From positions 1 through 64,000 of the forward strand of contig CBDFLS010000002.1 in the NCBI GenBank assembly GCA_965249185.1: a stretch of DNA of 64,000 nucleotides, given 5' to 3'. Of the stretch, positions 43,631-52,429 are shown piece by piece. Origin of the DNA: CBDFLS01 sp965249185 (lineage in GTDB: Bacteria > Chloroflexota > Dehalococcoidia > Lucifugimonadales > Australimonadaceae). Each line of letters begins with the position of its first letter. Within the stretch, counting starts at the first letter, position 1. A program made the translations under genes and the position numbers. Below the pieces are notes generated by a model that had not been told where the DNA came from, made no database searches, and saw only the letters and a program-made list of their open reading frames with translations.

Positions 43631-44284
43631 GTGAAGCGAAGCATCTCCATAGGAGTAACGTTGCTGGCGGCGCTGGCCTTGGGCGTCGCCGCCACGGCGT
43701 GCACTCCGGGCGACGTCGGCACCATCCGGTCCACCGGCGCGTATCCCATCGACATCTTCCAGGAAATGCACTACAACCAATCGTTCAAGTCCCAGGAGCC
43801 GCCCCGTTTGGCGCCTCCGGCGGGCTCGGTGCCGTGGCGGGGTTTCGCCGAGACTCCCTCGGTCGAGGTGAGCGAGATGCCCTTTGTGAGCGCGGCGGCG
43901 CTTTCCGCCCTGAAGTCCGACGCTCAGGGGCTGGCCAATCCCGTGCCCGTGAGCGCCCAGGTGCTGGAGCGGGCGGCGAGGCTGTTCATCGTCAACTGCT
44001 CCATGTGCCACGGGAATCTGGCCAACGCCCAGCCGGGAGAGGACCAACCGCTCTTTGTCGGCGGCCAGTTCGCGAGGTACCAGATCACCCAGCCGCCTTC
44101 GTTCGATAGCGACCGCGTCCGGGCGCTGAGCGCCGGCGAGGCCTTCTGGTCCGTGAGCAACGGGACCGGCTTCATGCCGGCCTTCGCCAACCTGCTCACG
44201 TCCGAAGAGCGCTGGCACCTGGTGCATCTGATCGAGCTCGCGCAGGCCGGGCGTGAGACGCTGCTGGGGGCGGCGGAGCGATAG
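43631..44284 (+). CDS. actE: ActE: monohaem cytochrome c lipoprotein
   Basis: 217 residues from GTG 43631. Lipoprotein signal ending A-A-T-A-C, a proline-rich arm, then a class I cytochrome c domain with CSMCH (about residue 120) and the axial Met in GTGFMPAFANLL. ActE takes electrons from ActA and hands them to the terminal oxidase or a soluble carrier. No oxidase genes are in the window. Confidence 0.87.
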   Translation: MKRSISIGVTLLAALALGVAATACTPGDVGTIRSTGAYPIDIFQEMHYNQSFKSQEPPRLAPPAGSVPWRGFAETPSVEVSEMPFVSAAALSALKSDAQGLANPVPVSAQVLERAARLFIVNCSMCHGNLANAQPGEDQPLFVGGQFARYQITQPPSFDSDRVRALSAGEAFWSVSNGTGFMPAFANLLTSEERWHLVHLIELAQAGRETLLGAAER

Positions 44285-44366
44285 AAGCGTCGGCCACGCG
44301 CGGCGGTCCCGTCTACAGCAAGACGATTCCCCACCGAATAGCGATACGCAGCGGAGAACGGGAGCG

Positions 44367-44930
44367 ATGACGAGGCACAACGCCTGGCGCAGCCTCCTCC
44401 TTCCAACGCTGCTGCTTCTCTTGCTCTCGATAATGTGGCCCATGGCGGTGTCCGCTCAGGAAGGACTGGAGCTGGAGGAGGAGGCAAAGGCCCTCGAGAA
44501 GAAGCTGATCTGCCCCGTGTGCCCAGGCGAATCGCTCAACCAGTCCCAGGCGACCCTGGCGAAACAGATGAGGGCGATCGTTCGAGAGCGATTGGCGGAA
44601 GGCGAATCGCCTCAAGAGATCATCGACTATTTCGTCTCGGTCTACGGCGAGCTGGTACTGGCGGAGCCGCCCAAGCGTGGGTTCTCGCTGGCCATCTGGC
44701 TGGTGCCGCCGGGTGCATTGGCAGCGGGAGCGGCGTTGGTGGTCTGGGCCGTGCGAACGCTGCGGCGTCCCGTAGTCGAGGCGCCTGGTGCGGGCGCAGC
44801 CAGCGCGGACAATCCGGATATGGCCAATCCGGATATGGCCAATCCGGAGATGGAAGGATATCTGCGTCTGGTGGACCGGGAGCTCCAGGGTACGGCGGAC
44901 GAAGACGGCCAAGAGAAAAACAACGGTTAA
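44367..44930 (+). CDS. ccmH: CcmH-like cytochrome c maturation protein
   Basis: 187 residues from ATG 44367, with GGGAG upstream. Signal peptide, then the CcmH domain with the redox motif in LICPVCPGESLNQSQ and the three-helix bundle (LAKQMRAIVRERLAEGESPQEIIDYFVSVYGE), and one C-terminal membrane helix. It reduces apocytochrome c Cys residues for haem attachment, which suits its place right after two cytochrome genes. The C-terminus has an 18-bp tandem repeat giving three N-P-[DE]-M units. Confidence 0.85.
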   Translation: MTRHNAWRSLLLPTLLLLLLSIMWPMAVSAQEGLELEEEAKALEKKLICPVCPGESLNQSQATLAKQMRAIVRERLAEGESPQEIIDYFVSVYGELVLAEPPKRGFSLAIWLVPPGALAAGAALVVWAVRTLRRPVVEAPGAGAASADNPDMANPDMANPEMEGYLRLVDRELQGTADEDGQEKNNG

Positions 44931-44939
44931 AAGCGGCCT

Positions 44940-44969
44940 TTGCCTCAGCTTGGCTGTGTCCGGTATACT
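44940..44969 (+). promoter_or_regulatory. Promoter of tRNA-Glu
   Basis: TTGCCT (44940-44945), an 18-base spacer and TATACT (44964-44969), about 47 bp before the tRNA. The -10 box is near consensus. Confidence 0.5.
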
Positions 44970-45015
44970 AGCGACGAGACGGGCCTCTCCCACTCACGAC
45001 CGTCCCCCACCGCGT

Positions 45016-45089
45016 GGCGCATTCGTCTAGTGGCCCAGGACACCGCCCTCTCAAGGCGGAGACCACGGGTTCGAATCCCGTATGCGCTA
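45016..45089 (+). tRNA. tRNA-Glu (CTC)
   Basis: Cloverleaf with acceptor GGCGCAT/ATGCGCT (G1 pairs with U72 as a wobble), anticodon loop CTCTCAA (CTC) on a CGCC/GGCG stem, and a T arm with TTCGAAT. CCA encoded at 45090-45092. Wobble pairing at 1-72 is slightly unusual. Confidence 0.92.
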
Positions 45090-45144
45090 CCACTCCCTTC
45101 GACCTATCGAGCGCTCACGCTAAATTGCCATGCCTTAGACGCGA

Positions 45145-45173
45145 TTGACTCGCCTGGAAAGCAGGCCTAAACT
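45145..45173 (+). promoter_or_regulatory. Promoter of the amidohydrolase gene at 45206
   Basis: TTGACT (45145-45150), a 17-base spacer and TAAACT (45168-45173), ending 32 bp before the ATG. Confidence 0.5.
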
Positions 45174-45205
45174 GGCCGCAACCGGTCGCCGTGGAGGGAA
45201 CCAAC

Positions 45206-46456
45206 ATGAACTGGGTGTACGACGCAGACAGCCACGTGGAGGAGGGTGACTTCACCTTCCAGGACAAGTACTGGGACAAGCAGTTCCTGGGCCGCCGGCC
45301 CATCGTGGTGGAGGGCGACTCCCTGGGCAACCTCTGCTGGATGGTGGACTCCCACGCCTTCCCACGCAATGTGGGCCCCGCATCGGCCACGGCGGGCCCG
45401 CCAAACAGCCGCAAGGGGGTGGCTTCGAAGCTGTTCCCCGAGCGCGTGGTGAAAGCCGCGGAGCGTGGCATGACGATCACGCTGGAGGGCATCGAGTTCC
45501 ACTCCGCCGCCGCCAGGCTCGCCATGATGGACCAGCAGGAGCTCGCGGTCCAGGTGAACTTTCCCTCCATCCTGCTCACCTGGCCCTTCGCCCACGACCC
45601 CAAGATCGGCTGCGCTATCGCCCGCTCCTACAACAACCACATGGCCGACATCGCCAGCCAGGCCCCCGACCGGCTCAAGTGGATGTTGACCATCGACCCC
45701 GCCGATGTGGAGGAGTCGGTCCGTGAGATCCATCGTTGCAGGGAGATCGGCGCCATCGGGCTCATGCTCTTGGGCACCTACGGCGACCTCCACCTGGACC
45801 ACCCCAGCCTGGAGCCTATCTGGGCCGCCGCTGCCGGGCTGGACCTGCCGGTGGCCATCCATCCGGCCTTCTGCAACCCAGGGCTCGACAATCAGTACGA
45901 CAACGTCGGCGATGCGCAGGTCATCCCCTTCGTCTTCAGTCTGCTGCTCGGCTATTACGCCATCGTCCGCTCGGGGCTGCTGGACCGCTACCCCAACTTG
46001 CGCGTGGCCTTCATGGAGAACGGCGCCCGCTGGGTGGACTTCCTGACCATGCGCATGGCGGAGTTCTCCGGCAGGATGCCGGACCGGATGGCCGGGGGTA
46101 TCCGTCCCATCCCCCTCTCGGAAGCCGAGATAGGCGGGGCCAGCGGCCGGCGGCTACCGGCCTACAAGGCGGACCTCTTCCCGGTGGAGTACATCACACG
46201 TGGCCAGCTCTTCGTGAACTGCGAGGTGGACGAGGAGCAGCTCCCCTTCATCATCGAACAGTACGGCGACGACTTCTTGCTCTTCGCGGCGGACATGTGG
46301 CACGGTCACAACGTGGTGAACCCGGTGCAGCTGCTGCTCGACCGGAAGGACATTCCGGAGAAGAGCAAGCGTAAAATCCTCGTGGACAACGTCGCCCGTT
46401 TCTACGGCCTGCCGGTCCCCCAGAGGGTGCCCGAGTCCGTCGCGTCCGGCGACTAA
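45206..46456 (+). CDS. Amidohydro_2-family metal-dependent hydrolase/decarboxylase
   Basis: 416 residues from ATG 45206, with GGAGGGA 8 bases upstream. ACMSD-like TIM-barrel pattern: DADSHVEEG (first metal motif), PVAIHPAF (His on strand 5), a conserved F-M-E-N-G-A-R-W and a late D-M-W-H. Such enzymes hydrolyse or decarboxylate aromatic or heterocyclic acids using one metal ion. Related in family but clearly distant from the two paralogues at 55.3 and 60.3 kb. Ends at a strong terminator. Confidence 0.8.
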   Translation: MNWVYDADSHVEEGDFTFQDKYWDKQFLGRRPIVVEGDSLGNLCWMVDSHAFPRNVGPASATAGPPNSRKGVASKLFPERVVKAAERGMTITLEGIEFHSAAARLAMMDQQELAVQVNFPSILLTWPFAHDPKIGCAIARSYNNHMADIASQAPDRLKWMLTIDPADVEESVREIHRCREIGAIGLMLLGTYGDLHLDHPSLEPIWAAAAGLDLPVAIHPAFCNPGLDNQYDNVGDAQVIPFVFSLLLGYYAIVRSGLLDRYPNLRVAFMENGARWVDFLTMRMAEFSGRMPDRMAGGIRPIPLSEAEIGGASGRRLPAYKADLFPVEYITRGQLFVNCEVDEEQLPFIIEQYGDDFLLFAADMWHGHNVVNPVQLLLDRKDIPEKSKRKILVDNVARFYGLPVPQRVPESVASGD

Positions 46457-46487
46457 GGCCAAACGCTCCCGCGACTGCGCCACGTCT

Positions 46488-46519
46488 AAAGAGGCCGGTA
46501 CCCACGTACCGGCCTCTTT
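46488..46519. terminator. Bidirectional terminator between convergent genes
   Basis: AAAGAGGCCGGTAC (46488-46501), loop CCAC, GTACCGGCCTCTTT (46506-46519): a 14-bp perfect stem with A and T runs at its ends, between the amidohydrolase (+) and the thiolase-like gene (-). Confidence 0.88.
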
Positions 46520-46545
46520 GCTGAGCAATTGGCGGAGGGAGACAG

Positions 46546-47721
46546 CTACTTCCGTAGAATCATGGCGCTGGTGGTGGACCCGTTGGAGGAGGTCACCATG
46601 CTCAGCTCCACGTTCTCCACCTGCGAGGTTGACGTCCCCCGTATCTGCCGCACGCCCTCGAGTATGTGGGTGTGTCCGTGGATGTACGCCTCCGACAGGT
46701 GCCCGCCGCTGGTGTTCATGGGCAGATGGCCCTTCCCGTACTCGATGGCGCCGCTCGCCACGAAGGGCCCGCCCTCTCCCTTCTCGCAGAAGCCGTAGTC
46801 CTCCAGCGTCATTACCACCCACGGGATGAAGTGGTCGTAGATCTGCACCACGTCGATGTCCTTCAGCTCCACTCCCGCCATTCCGAACAGCTCCTTGGCG
46901 CACAGCACGCTCTCGTGCCCGGTGGTGAAGCCCTGACGGTTTCCATGGTCGGCGGCCCTAACGTGCTTCGGCGCCCCTGCCCCCTGGGCGGCGGCCATGA
47001 TGTAGGCGGGCGTCTGCTTCAGGTCCCGTGCCCGCTCCGCCGACGTCACCACCCAAGCGCACGCGCCGTCGGTCTCCAGGCAGCAGTCGTAAAGGCAGAC
47101 CGGCTCCGCGATCATCCTGGCGTTCATGTAATCGTCCAGCGTCAACGGGCGCTCATAGAAGACGGCCCGGGGATTCCGGTTGGCGTTCTTGCGCTGCGAG
47201 AGGGCAACGGCGGCGTACTGCTCGCGGGTGGTCCCGTACTCGTGCATATGCCGCTGGGCCGACATGGCGGCCCACTGTGCCATCGTTAGGTAGCCCGTGG
47301 CCGCGTAGTAGCCAAAGACCCCGGGGATGCGTCCCGCGGCGCTGGACTGGCCGAACCGGTGCCCCGAGCGCTCGTTCAGCGAACGCCAGCCCACCACCAC
47401 ATTGGCCTGGCCCGTGGCCACCATCATCGCGGCCAGCTTCACCAGCGCGGAGGGAGTGTTGCCGCCCATGGTCCAGTGGGCCATGGACCTGACGTTAGTC
47501 ATGCCCAGCGAGTTCATGATGTCCGTGTCGTCGGAGCTGTCCAGCGATAGCTTGACCAGCCCGTCCACGTCCGCGGGCGTCAGACCGCAGTCGTTCAGGG
47601 CGGCGGCGATCGCCTCCACCGCCAGGCGCAGCTCGCTGCGGCCCGAGTTGCGGGAGAACTCCGTCTGCCCGATGCCGACGATGGCCGCCTTATCGCGTAA
47701 AAAGCTGCTGTCCACCATCAC
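46546..47721 (-). CDS. Thiolase-fold protein (SCP-x / lipid-transfer type)
   Basis: 391 residues. Thiolase superfamily outline: AAIVGIGQTEFSR at the start, ETDGACAWVV, YDHFIPWVVMTLEDYGFC and the late GGHLSEAYIHG. The usual nucleophile region reads MGGNTPSALV, without the active Cys of true acetyl-CoA acetyltransferases, so it belongs to the thiolase-like lipid-transfer group often paired with DUF35/OB proteins; none is adjacent. Its start abuts the end of mobA, so it is the last gene of the fdhA-fdhD-mobA series. Confidence 0.75.
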   Translation of the reverse strand: MMVDSSFLRDKAAIVGIGQTEFSRNSGRSELRLAVEAIAAALNDCGLTPADVDGLVKLSLDSSDDTDIMNSLGMTNVRSMAHWTMGGNTPSALVKLAAMMVATGQANVVVGWRSLNERSGHRFGQSSAAGRIPGVFGYYAATGYLTMAQWAAMSAQRHMHEYGTTREQYAAVALSQRKNANRNPRAVFYERPLTLDDYMNARMIAEPVCLYDCCLETDGACAWVVTSAERARDLKQTPAYIMAAAQGAGAPKHVRAADHGNRQGFTTGHESVLCAKELFGMAGVELKDIDVVQIYDHFIPWVVMTLEDYGFCEKGEGGPFVASGAIEYGKGHLPMNTSGGHLSEAYIHGHTHILEGVRQIRGTSTSQVENVELSMVTSSNGSTTSAMILRK

Positions 47722-48324
47722 CTAGGCCTCCACTGGCCGCTCTGCTCCCAACGCCGCCAGCTCCGCGGGCGAATCGATATCCCTGAAGGAGAGGAGCTCA
47801 GGGTCCAGCCGGGCCATGGGCCGCTCAGGCAGCACGATGGTGCGGCACCGTTGAAGCAGCGCCTTGAGCGAGGTGTTCCCATCGTCCAGGAGCGCGGCGG
47901 CGGCCGGGAGGCAACGCGTGGAGTAGAAGGCGTGCAAGAACTGCACCCGGCCCTGGACCTTCGCCACGACCACATCGTTGCCGCCCAGATGACCCTCCAT
48001 ATGGCGGATGACGGCGGGCGAGAGGAAGGGCATGTCGCATCCTACGACGAAGCACCACTCGGCCTCGGTCGCGGCGAGCCCTGAGTAGACCCCCACCAGG
48101 GGACCCCGCCGCGGGCTCGCGTCCTGGATGACCGGCACGGACAGAAAGGAGAAGGGCTCTGGGTCTCGGGCGACAATTCGCAGGGTGTCGAAGACCGGGC
48201 GCAGCCGTTCCACGACGTGCTGTATCAGTGGAATGCCATGGAACGGCACGAAAGGCTTCGGCGCGCCCATGCGCCGGCTCCCGCCTCCCGCCAGCACCAG
48301 TCCCTCGATCCGCGGTCTGTCCAT
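47722..48324 (-). CDS. mobA: MobA: molybdenum cofactor guanylyltransferase
   Basis: 200 residues. N-terminal nucleotide loop LAGGGSRRMGAPKPF, then PLVGVYSGL and VVGCDMPFLSP with the metal-binding Asp. It attaches GMP to molybdopterin to make the bis-MGD cofactor that the FdhA-like enzyme in this operon needs. GAGGGA lies upstream of the ATG. Confidence 0.87.
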   Translation of the reverse strand: MDRPRIEGLVLAGGGSRRMGAPKPFVPFHGIPLIQHVVERLRPVFDTLRIVARDPEPFSFLSVPVIQDASPRRGPLVGVYSGLAATEAEWCFVVGCDMPFLSPAVIRHMEGHLGGNDVVVAKVQGRVQFLHAFYSTRCLPAAAALLDDGNTSLKALLQRCRTIVLPERPMARLDPELLSFRDIDSPAELAALGAERPVEA

Positions 48325-48440
48325 GCAGGCTCCCTCGCTTGGAATGGAGCGCCCCCCACTGGTATGGAGCGATCGAAAATAGCCGTTATGGCTCTTGGGC
48401 CTCCAGGCTAGGGGTGGCTACGTCCTCCAGCTCCGAGCCT

Positions 48441-49295
48441 TCACGGTCCGGGCCCGAGGACCCGCTCCGCACCGGCGTAGATATTGAAGCCGTCGCCGCG
48501 GGCGAAGCCGACCAGGGTCATGCCAAACTCCCGGGCCAGGTCCACGGCCAGGCTGGAGGGCGCTCCGACCGCCACCGCGATTGGGATACCCGCCACGAGA
48601 GCCTTCTGCATGAGCTCCCAACTGGCCCTGCCGCTAAAGACCACCGCGGCGCCGCTCAATGGCAGGGCGCCGGTCAGCAGGTGATGGCCGGTGAGCTTGT
48701 CCATGGCATTGTGTCGGCCAACGTCCTCCCACGCACCCAGCAGACCGCCCTCCGTATCGAACAGCCCAGCGGCGTGAAGGCCTCCCGTCTGCTCGAACAC
48801 GGACTGGGACTCGCGGAGGAGCCCGGGCAGCCGACGGACCACTTCGTGTCTGACCGTGGCCGTGCCGGGGGCGATGGCCGGGCACCCCAGCGCGCGCAGC
48901 GCCTCGAGGGAGGCCTTGCCGCAAACGCCACAACTGGAGGTGGTGTAGAAGTGGCGCGCAAGCAGCTCCGGCTGGAATTCCACGCCCGCGCGCAGATAAA
49001 CGTTAACGATGTTCTGGTCGTCCTCCGTGCCCGGCTCGATGCAATAGGCGATCCGGTCGATATCATGACGCTCCCGCACGATGCCCTCCGCCACGAGAAA
49101 GCCGGCCGCTAGCTCGAAATCGTTGCCGGGCGTGCGCATCGTCACCGCGATACTGTGTGATCGGCGCTTGCCTCTGCCGCCGTGAAGCACCCTGATCTCC
49201 ATGGGCTCCTCGGTGGTCACCACATCGCTCAGCGAGGTGATTTTCCCTCCGTAGACGCGTCGTACCTCAAGCGTGGCCGTGGCGCTAGCGCTCAT
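48441..49295 (-). CDS. fdhD: FdhD: sulfur-carrier for formate dehydrogenase cofactor
   Basis: 284 residues from ATG 49295, which overlaps the fdhA stop (ATGA). The functional CxxC is in SSCGVCGKASLEAL, followed by G-A-W-E-D-V-G-R-H-N-A-x-D-K and F-S-G-R-A-S. FdhD passes sulfur from a cysteine desulfurase to the molybdenum cofactor before insertion into FdhA. Its coupling to the fdhA gene supports a formate-dehydrogenase-like function for that product. Confidence 0.88.
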   Translation of the reverse strand: MSASATATLEVRRVYGGKITSLSDVVTTEEPMEIRVLHGGRGKRRSHSIAVTMRTPGNDFELAAGFLVAEGIVRERHDIDRIAYCIEPGTEDDQNIVNVYLRAGVEFQPELLARHFYTTSSCGVCGKASLEALRALGCPAIAPGTATVRHEVVRRLPGLLRESQSVFEQTGGLHAAGLFDTEGGLLGAWEDVGRHNAMDKLTGHHLLTGALPLSGAAVVFSGRASWELMQKALVAGIPIAVAVGAPSSLAVDLAREFGMTLVGFARGDGFNIYAGAERVLGPGP

Positions 49296-51547
49296 GGGCC
49301 GGCCCCCTCGTCCTTTCCGTGGGAGGCTTGGGAGAGTGGGACCACCTCCACCGTCGTGTTGTAGTCGGGGATACCACACACCGGGTCTGTGACCCCTCGT
49401 TTGAGCAACACGTTGCCTTCGGGCCAATGGACCTGGACATTCCGGCGTTTCATGGGCGTCACCTTGCAACTCCCCCGAAGCTCCCCGGCATCGGACCTGA
49501 CCAGCACGGGAGACCCGTTCCGAAGGCCCAGCTCCGCTATGTCCTCGGCGCTCATGAGCACGTCGTGGCGGCGTGCTCCGGTAAGGGGGTCCCTCTGCGC
49601 CTGCACCATACTGTTGAACTGCTTACCCCGGCGGGTGCTCATGAGGAAGCGCCCCTCCGGAATCCGGACCTCCGGCGGCTCCAGGGGCACGAACCTGGCC
49701 AGACCGTCGGCCGTCGGGAAGACGGCGCCTTCGCAGAGCCTCGGGCCACCCCACTGAATGGCATCGCCCTTGGCCCGTAGCCCCTGGATGCCGTCGTAGA
49801 AGGGCACCACGCGGGCGATCTCATCTCGCATCGCCTGGCCGTCCTCGAAACGGACGAGATGGGCCTTCTCGGGCGAGACGCGCTGGGCTAGGTCCATGAA
49901 GATGTCGAACTCGGCGCGGCTCTCTCCGATCCTCCGGCCCGGTATCTCGGGGCTGAAGTAGATGCGGCGCTCCGTGGAGGTCTCGGTGCCGCCGCCACGC
50001 TGCTCGTACCGGGTCTGGGCCGGGAGGAGCACCACCGTACCGGCTGGGTCCGCCAGCATCTGAGAGGTGACTACGATATCCTGGTGCACCCGAAGCGGCA
50101 CTCGCTCGACTGCCTCGCGCACGAACTCCGGCTCGGGAAGGGTCTCGAGGAAGTTGCCGCCGACGGAGTAGAGCAGGTCGATGTTGCCTTCGTGGGCCGC
50201 GTCGATGGTCTCCACGGCCGATAGCCCTCTCCACGACGGCACGGGGAAGCCCCACGTCTCCTCCATCCGGCGAGCGCTCTCCTCGTTGACGGACGCGCCA
50301 CCCGGGAACTGCCACGGGACGGCGCCCATCTCGGCGCCGCCCTGAACACCGCTGTGTCCTCTGATGGCCATAAGGCCGCAGCGCTCGTGCCCGACCATCC
50401 CGCGGGAGAGCGCCAGGTCCGCCAGCGCCGTCACGTTCTCCACGCCGAACCGGTGCTGGGTAATGCCCATGCTCCAAACGATGACGGCCGTCTTGGCCTC
50501 GGCGTAGATGCGCGCGAACTTCAGCATCTCGTCACGGGAGGCCCCCGAGTAGCGCTCCAGGGTCTCCCAGTCCTGGCCCTCCAGCGTCTGGCGCATCGCC
50601 TCGAATCCAGTGGTGCGCTGCTCAATGAACTGGCGGTCCACCCACTCGTTCTCGATGAGGTGTTTGAGCACGCCATTGATAAAAGCGATGTCGCCGCCGG
50701 TGTGGACCTGGAAAAACTCGTCGGTCAGCTTTGTGCCGAAGAGGGCACTCTCCATGACCGAGGGCACCCAATAACGCTCCAGGGCGGGCTCACGGTGGGG
50801 ATTGATCACCAGGACCTTGGTCCCCTGCTGCTTGGCGTAGTAGATGTACTTAGTCGTCACGGGCTGATTGTTCGGAACATTGCTGCCCACGAATATCAGA
50901 AGGTCGGTGCCTATCCAGTCGGAGTAGGAGCAGGTGGAGGCGGCCACCCCCAGCGTGTTCTTCAGCGCGGTCGTGCTGGGCGCGTGGCAGACCCGTGATG
51001 AGTTGTCCACGTTGTTGGTGCCCAGGAAGCGCGCCACCTTCTGCGCGACGTAGTAGACCTCGTTGGTGATGCCGCGGGAGGTCAGGTAGAAGGCGATGCG
51101 CCGGGGATCGGTGGCCCGCACGCCCTTGGCCACCAGGTCCAACGCCTGGTCCCAGTCCACCCTCGTGAAGCTGGGGTCGCCCTTCCGCCGGACCATGGGG
51201 AAGGGAAGACGGCCCAGCGCTCTAAGCTGGGCCGAGGTCTTGTCCTTGAGGGCGTTCGCATCCCTCAGCACCCGGACATCCATCGGGCCCATGGTATTGA
51301 GCTTCAGAAGGTTGAGCCGGACGGTGCACAGGTGGACGCCCTGCATCGTGAAGTCCCGCAGGCCGGTGGTGCCCAGGGCGCAGCCATCGCAAACGCCACG
51401 CGTGAGGATGCGCCAGGCGAAGGGGAGCTGCCGCTTGTTGGCCCAGATAGTGGCCAAGATCTCCTTGTAGTGGTTCGGCTTGACATGGCCCGCGCCGTTT
51501 GGCAGCAGGCTGGCCCACTGAGAAGGATGCCACCGTTTAAAGCCCAT
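49292..51547 (-). CDS. FdhF/YdeP-type molybdopterin oxidoreductase (formate-dehydrogenase-like)
   Basis: 751 residues. The N-terminus has Cys residues in RGVCDGCALGTTGLRD...HLC as in the YdeP group. The Mo-ligand position is Cys (SRVCHAPST), not selenocysteine. Other motifs of the family: GSNVPNNQPVTTKY, SMGITQHRFGVENV, RGHSGVQGGAEMG, and a C-terminal molydopterin dinucleotide-binding barrel. Oxidises formate or a similar substrate, but no beta subunit or NAD-linked partner is encoded next to it, so its electron acceptor is unknown. fdhD and mobA follow. Confidence 0.85.
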   Translation of the reverse strand: MGFKRWHPSQWASLLPNGAGHVKPNHYKEILATIWANKRQLPFAWRILTRGVCDGCALGTTGLRDFTMQGVHLCTVRLNLLKLNTMGPMDVRVLRDANALKDKTSAQLRALGRLPFPMVRRKGDPSFTRVDWDQALDLVAKGVRATDPRRIAFYLTSRGITNEVYYVAQKVARFLGTNNVDNSSRVCHAPSTTALKNTLGVAASTCSYSDWIGTDLLIFVGSNVPNNQPVTTKYIYYAKQQGTKVLVINPHREPALERYWVPSVMESALFGTKLTDEFFQVHTGGDIAFINGVLKHLIENEWVDRQFIEQRTTGFEAMRQTLEGQDWETLERYSGASRDEMLKFARIYAEAKTAVIVWSMGITQHRFGVENVTALADLALSRGMVGHERCGLMAIRGHSGVQGGAEMGAVPWQFPGGASVNEESARRMEETWGFPVPSWRGLSAVETIDAAHEGNIDLLYSVGGNFLETLPEPEFVREAVERVPLRVHQDIVVTSQMLADPAGTVVLLPAQTRYEQRGGGTETSTERRIYFSPEIPGRRIGESRAEFDIFMDLAQRVSPEKAHLVRFEDGQAMRDEIARVVPFYDGIQGLRAKGDAIQWGGPRLCEGAVFPTADGLARFVPLEPPEVRIPEGRFLMSTRRGKQFNSMVQAQRDPLTGARRHDVLMSAEDIAELGLRNGSPVLVRSDAGELRGSCKVTPMKRRNVQVHWPEGNVLLKRGVTDPVCGIPDYNTTVEVVPLSQASHGKDEGAGP

Positions 51548-51674
51548 CAGCTATCTCCTCTGTTCCACTTGCGTCCCGCGCAGCCGCATTATAGCAACAC
51601 CCGCGAACGTCTTCCGATCCCCCCCCGTATTCCGCTCACTATAGAGGGTGGGCCAACCCACAGAGCCAGGGCAG

Positions 51675-51696
51675 CCCCGTGGCCTCCGCCACGGGG
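51675..51696. promoter_or_regulatory. Hairpin in the divergent region upstream of fdhA
   Basis: CCCCGTGG (51675-51682) and CCACGGGG (51689-51696) with a 6-base loop. It lies between the divergent fdhA and cNMP-binding genes, so it could be an operator or leader hairpin. Confidence 0.35.
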
Positions 51697-51844
51697 TCGC
51701 ACCATTGCCGGACCACCTGGACTCAGGCATTTTATTGGGGTGCCATCGACCGCCCCGTCCCAAGGCGTTCCAATCGGCAGAAGCGCCAGCGTAACGGGGG
51801 GACGCTCCCCAGCCACGAGAATACTCGGATAGAGGAGGCTGCCA

Positions 51845-52360
51845 ATGCGAATCGATTACACCAACCCGATGGTCTTTTTGGAACAGCGCGACGATGTGCC
51901 CGTTGCGGTCCCCAAGCAGAGCGTGAGCATGACCTCTTTGCGGGCGCATCCGCTGCTGGGCAGCCTGGACGAGGAGGAGTTCTCGGCGCTGATAAGCACC
52001 GGCTGCTGGATGAATTTCAGCCCGGACGAGGTGGTATCCCGCCAGTCAATGGCGGTGGATGTCGTGCTCTTCATCGTGGAGGGGAGGGCCAAGGCGGAGG
52101 TCTCCGCGCCCGCAAAAGCGGACTATAAGGCAGTGATCAACTTTCTCGGGCCGGGAGATGACATCGGCCTGCTTTCGCTCGTCGACGGAGGCGCCCACTC
52201 GGCGAGCGTCACTTCCCTCGAAGAGCTTAAAGCCATAGCTATCCCTATGGGCGTCATGCGAGAGCACCTGCGCCGTCATCGGGAGTGGTACCGCTCGCTG
52301 GCGGAGACGGCGGTGACGCGACTGCGTACCAGCGGGGTGTGGCTCCAGGCCTTGATCTAA
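51845..52360 (+). CDS. Cyclic-nucleotide-binding-domain protein without DNA-binding domain
   Basis: 171 residues. Residues about 35-150 form a CRP-type beta-roll (LLGSLDEEEFSAL, then GPGDDIGLLSLVDGGAHSASV). The sequence ends after the dimer helix (YRSLAETAVTRLRTSGVW) with no helix-turn-helix, so it is not a complete CRP-type regulator. The phosphate-binding Arg/Ser motif is only partly kept. It is divergent from the fdhA operon and may sense a ligand for a partner protein. IS copy 3 lies 70 bp downstream. Confidence 0.7.
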   Translation: MRIDYTNPMVFLEQRDDVPVAVPKQSVSMTSLRAHPLLGSLDEEEFSALISTGCWMNFSPDEVVSRQSMAVDVVLFIVEGRAKAEVSAPAKADYKAVINFLGPGDDIGLLSLVDGGAHSASVTSLEELKAIAIPMGVMREHLRRHREWYRSLAETAVTRLRTSGVWLQALI

Positions 52361-52429
52361 ACCGCCCGGGACCGCTCCATCCGCCCCAGCGACTTGGCGC
52401 GGCCTCGTGGCAGCCCACCGATTTACCTA

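Noticed and set aside
49292..51547. Selenocysteine in the formate-dehydrogenase-like protein
   Set aside because: The Mo-ligand position is a normal Cys codon (SRVCHAPST) and no in-frame TGA occurs.
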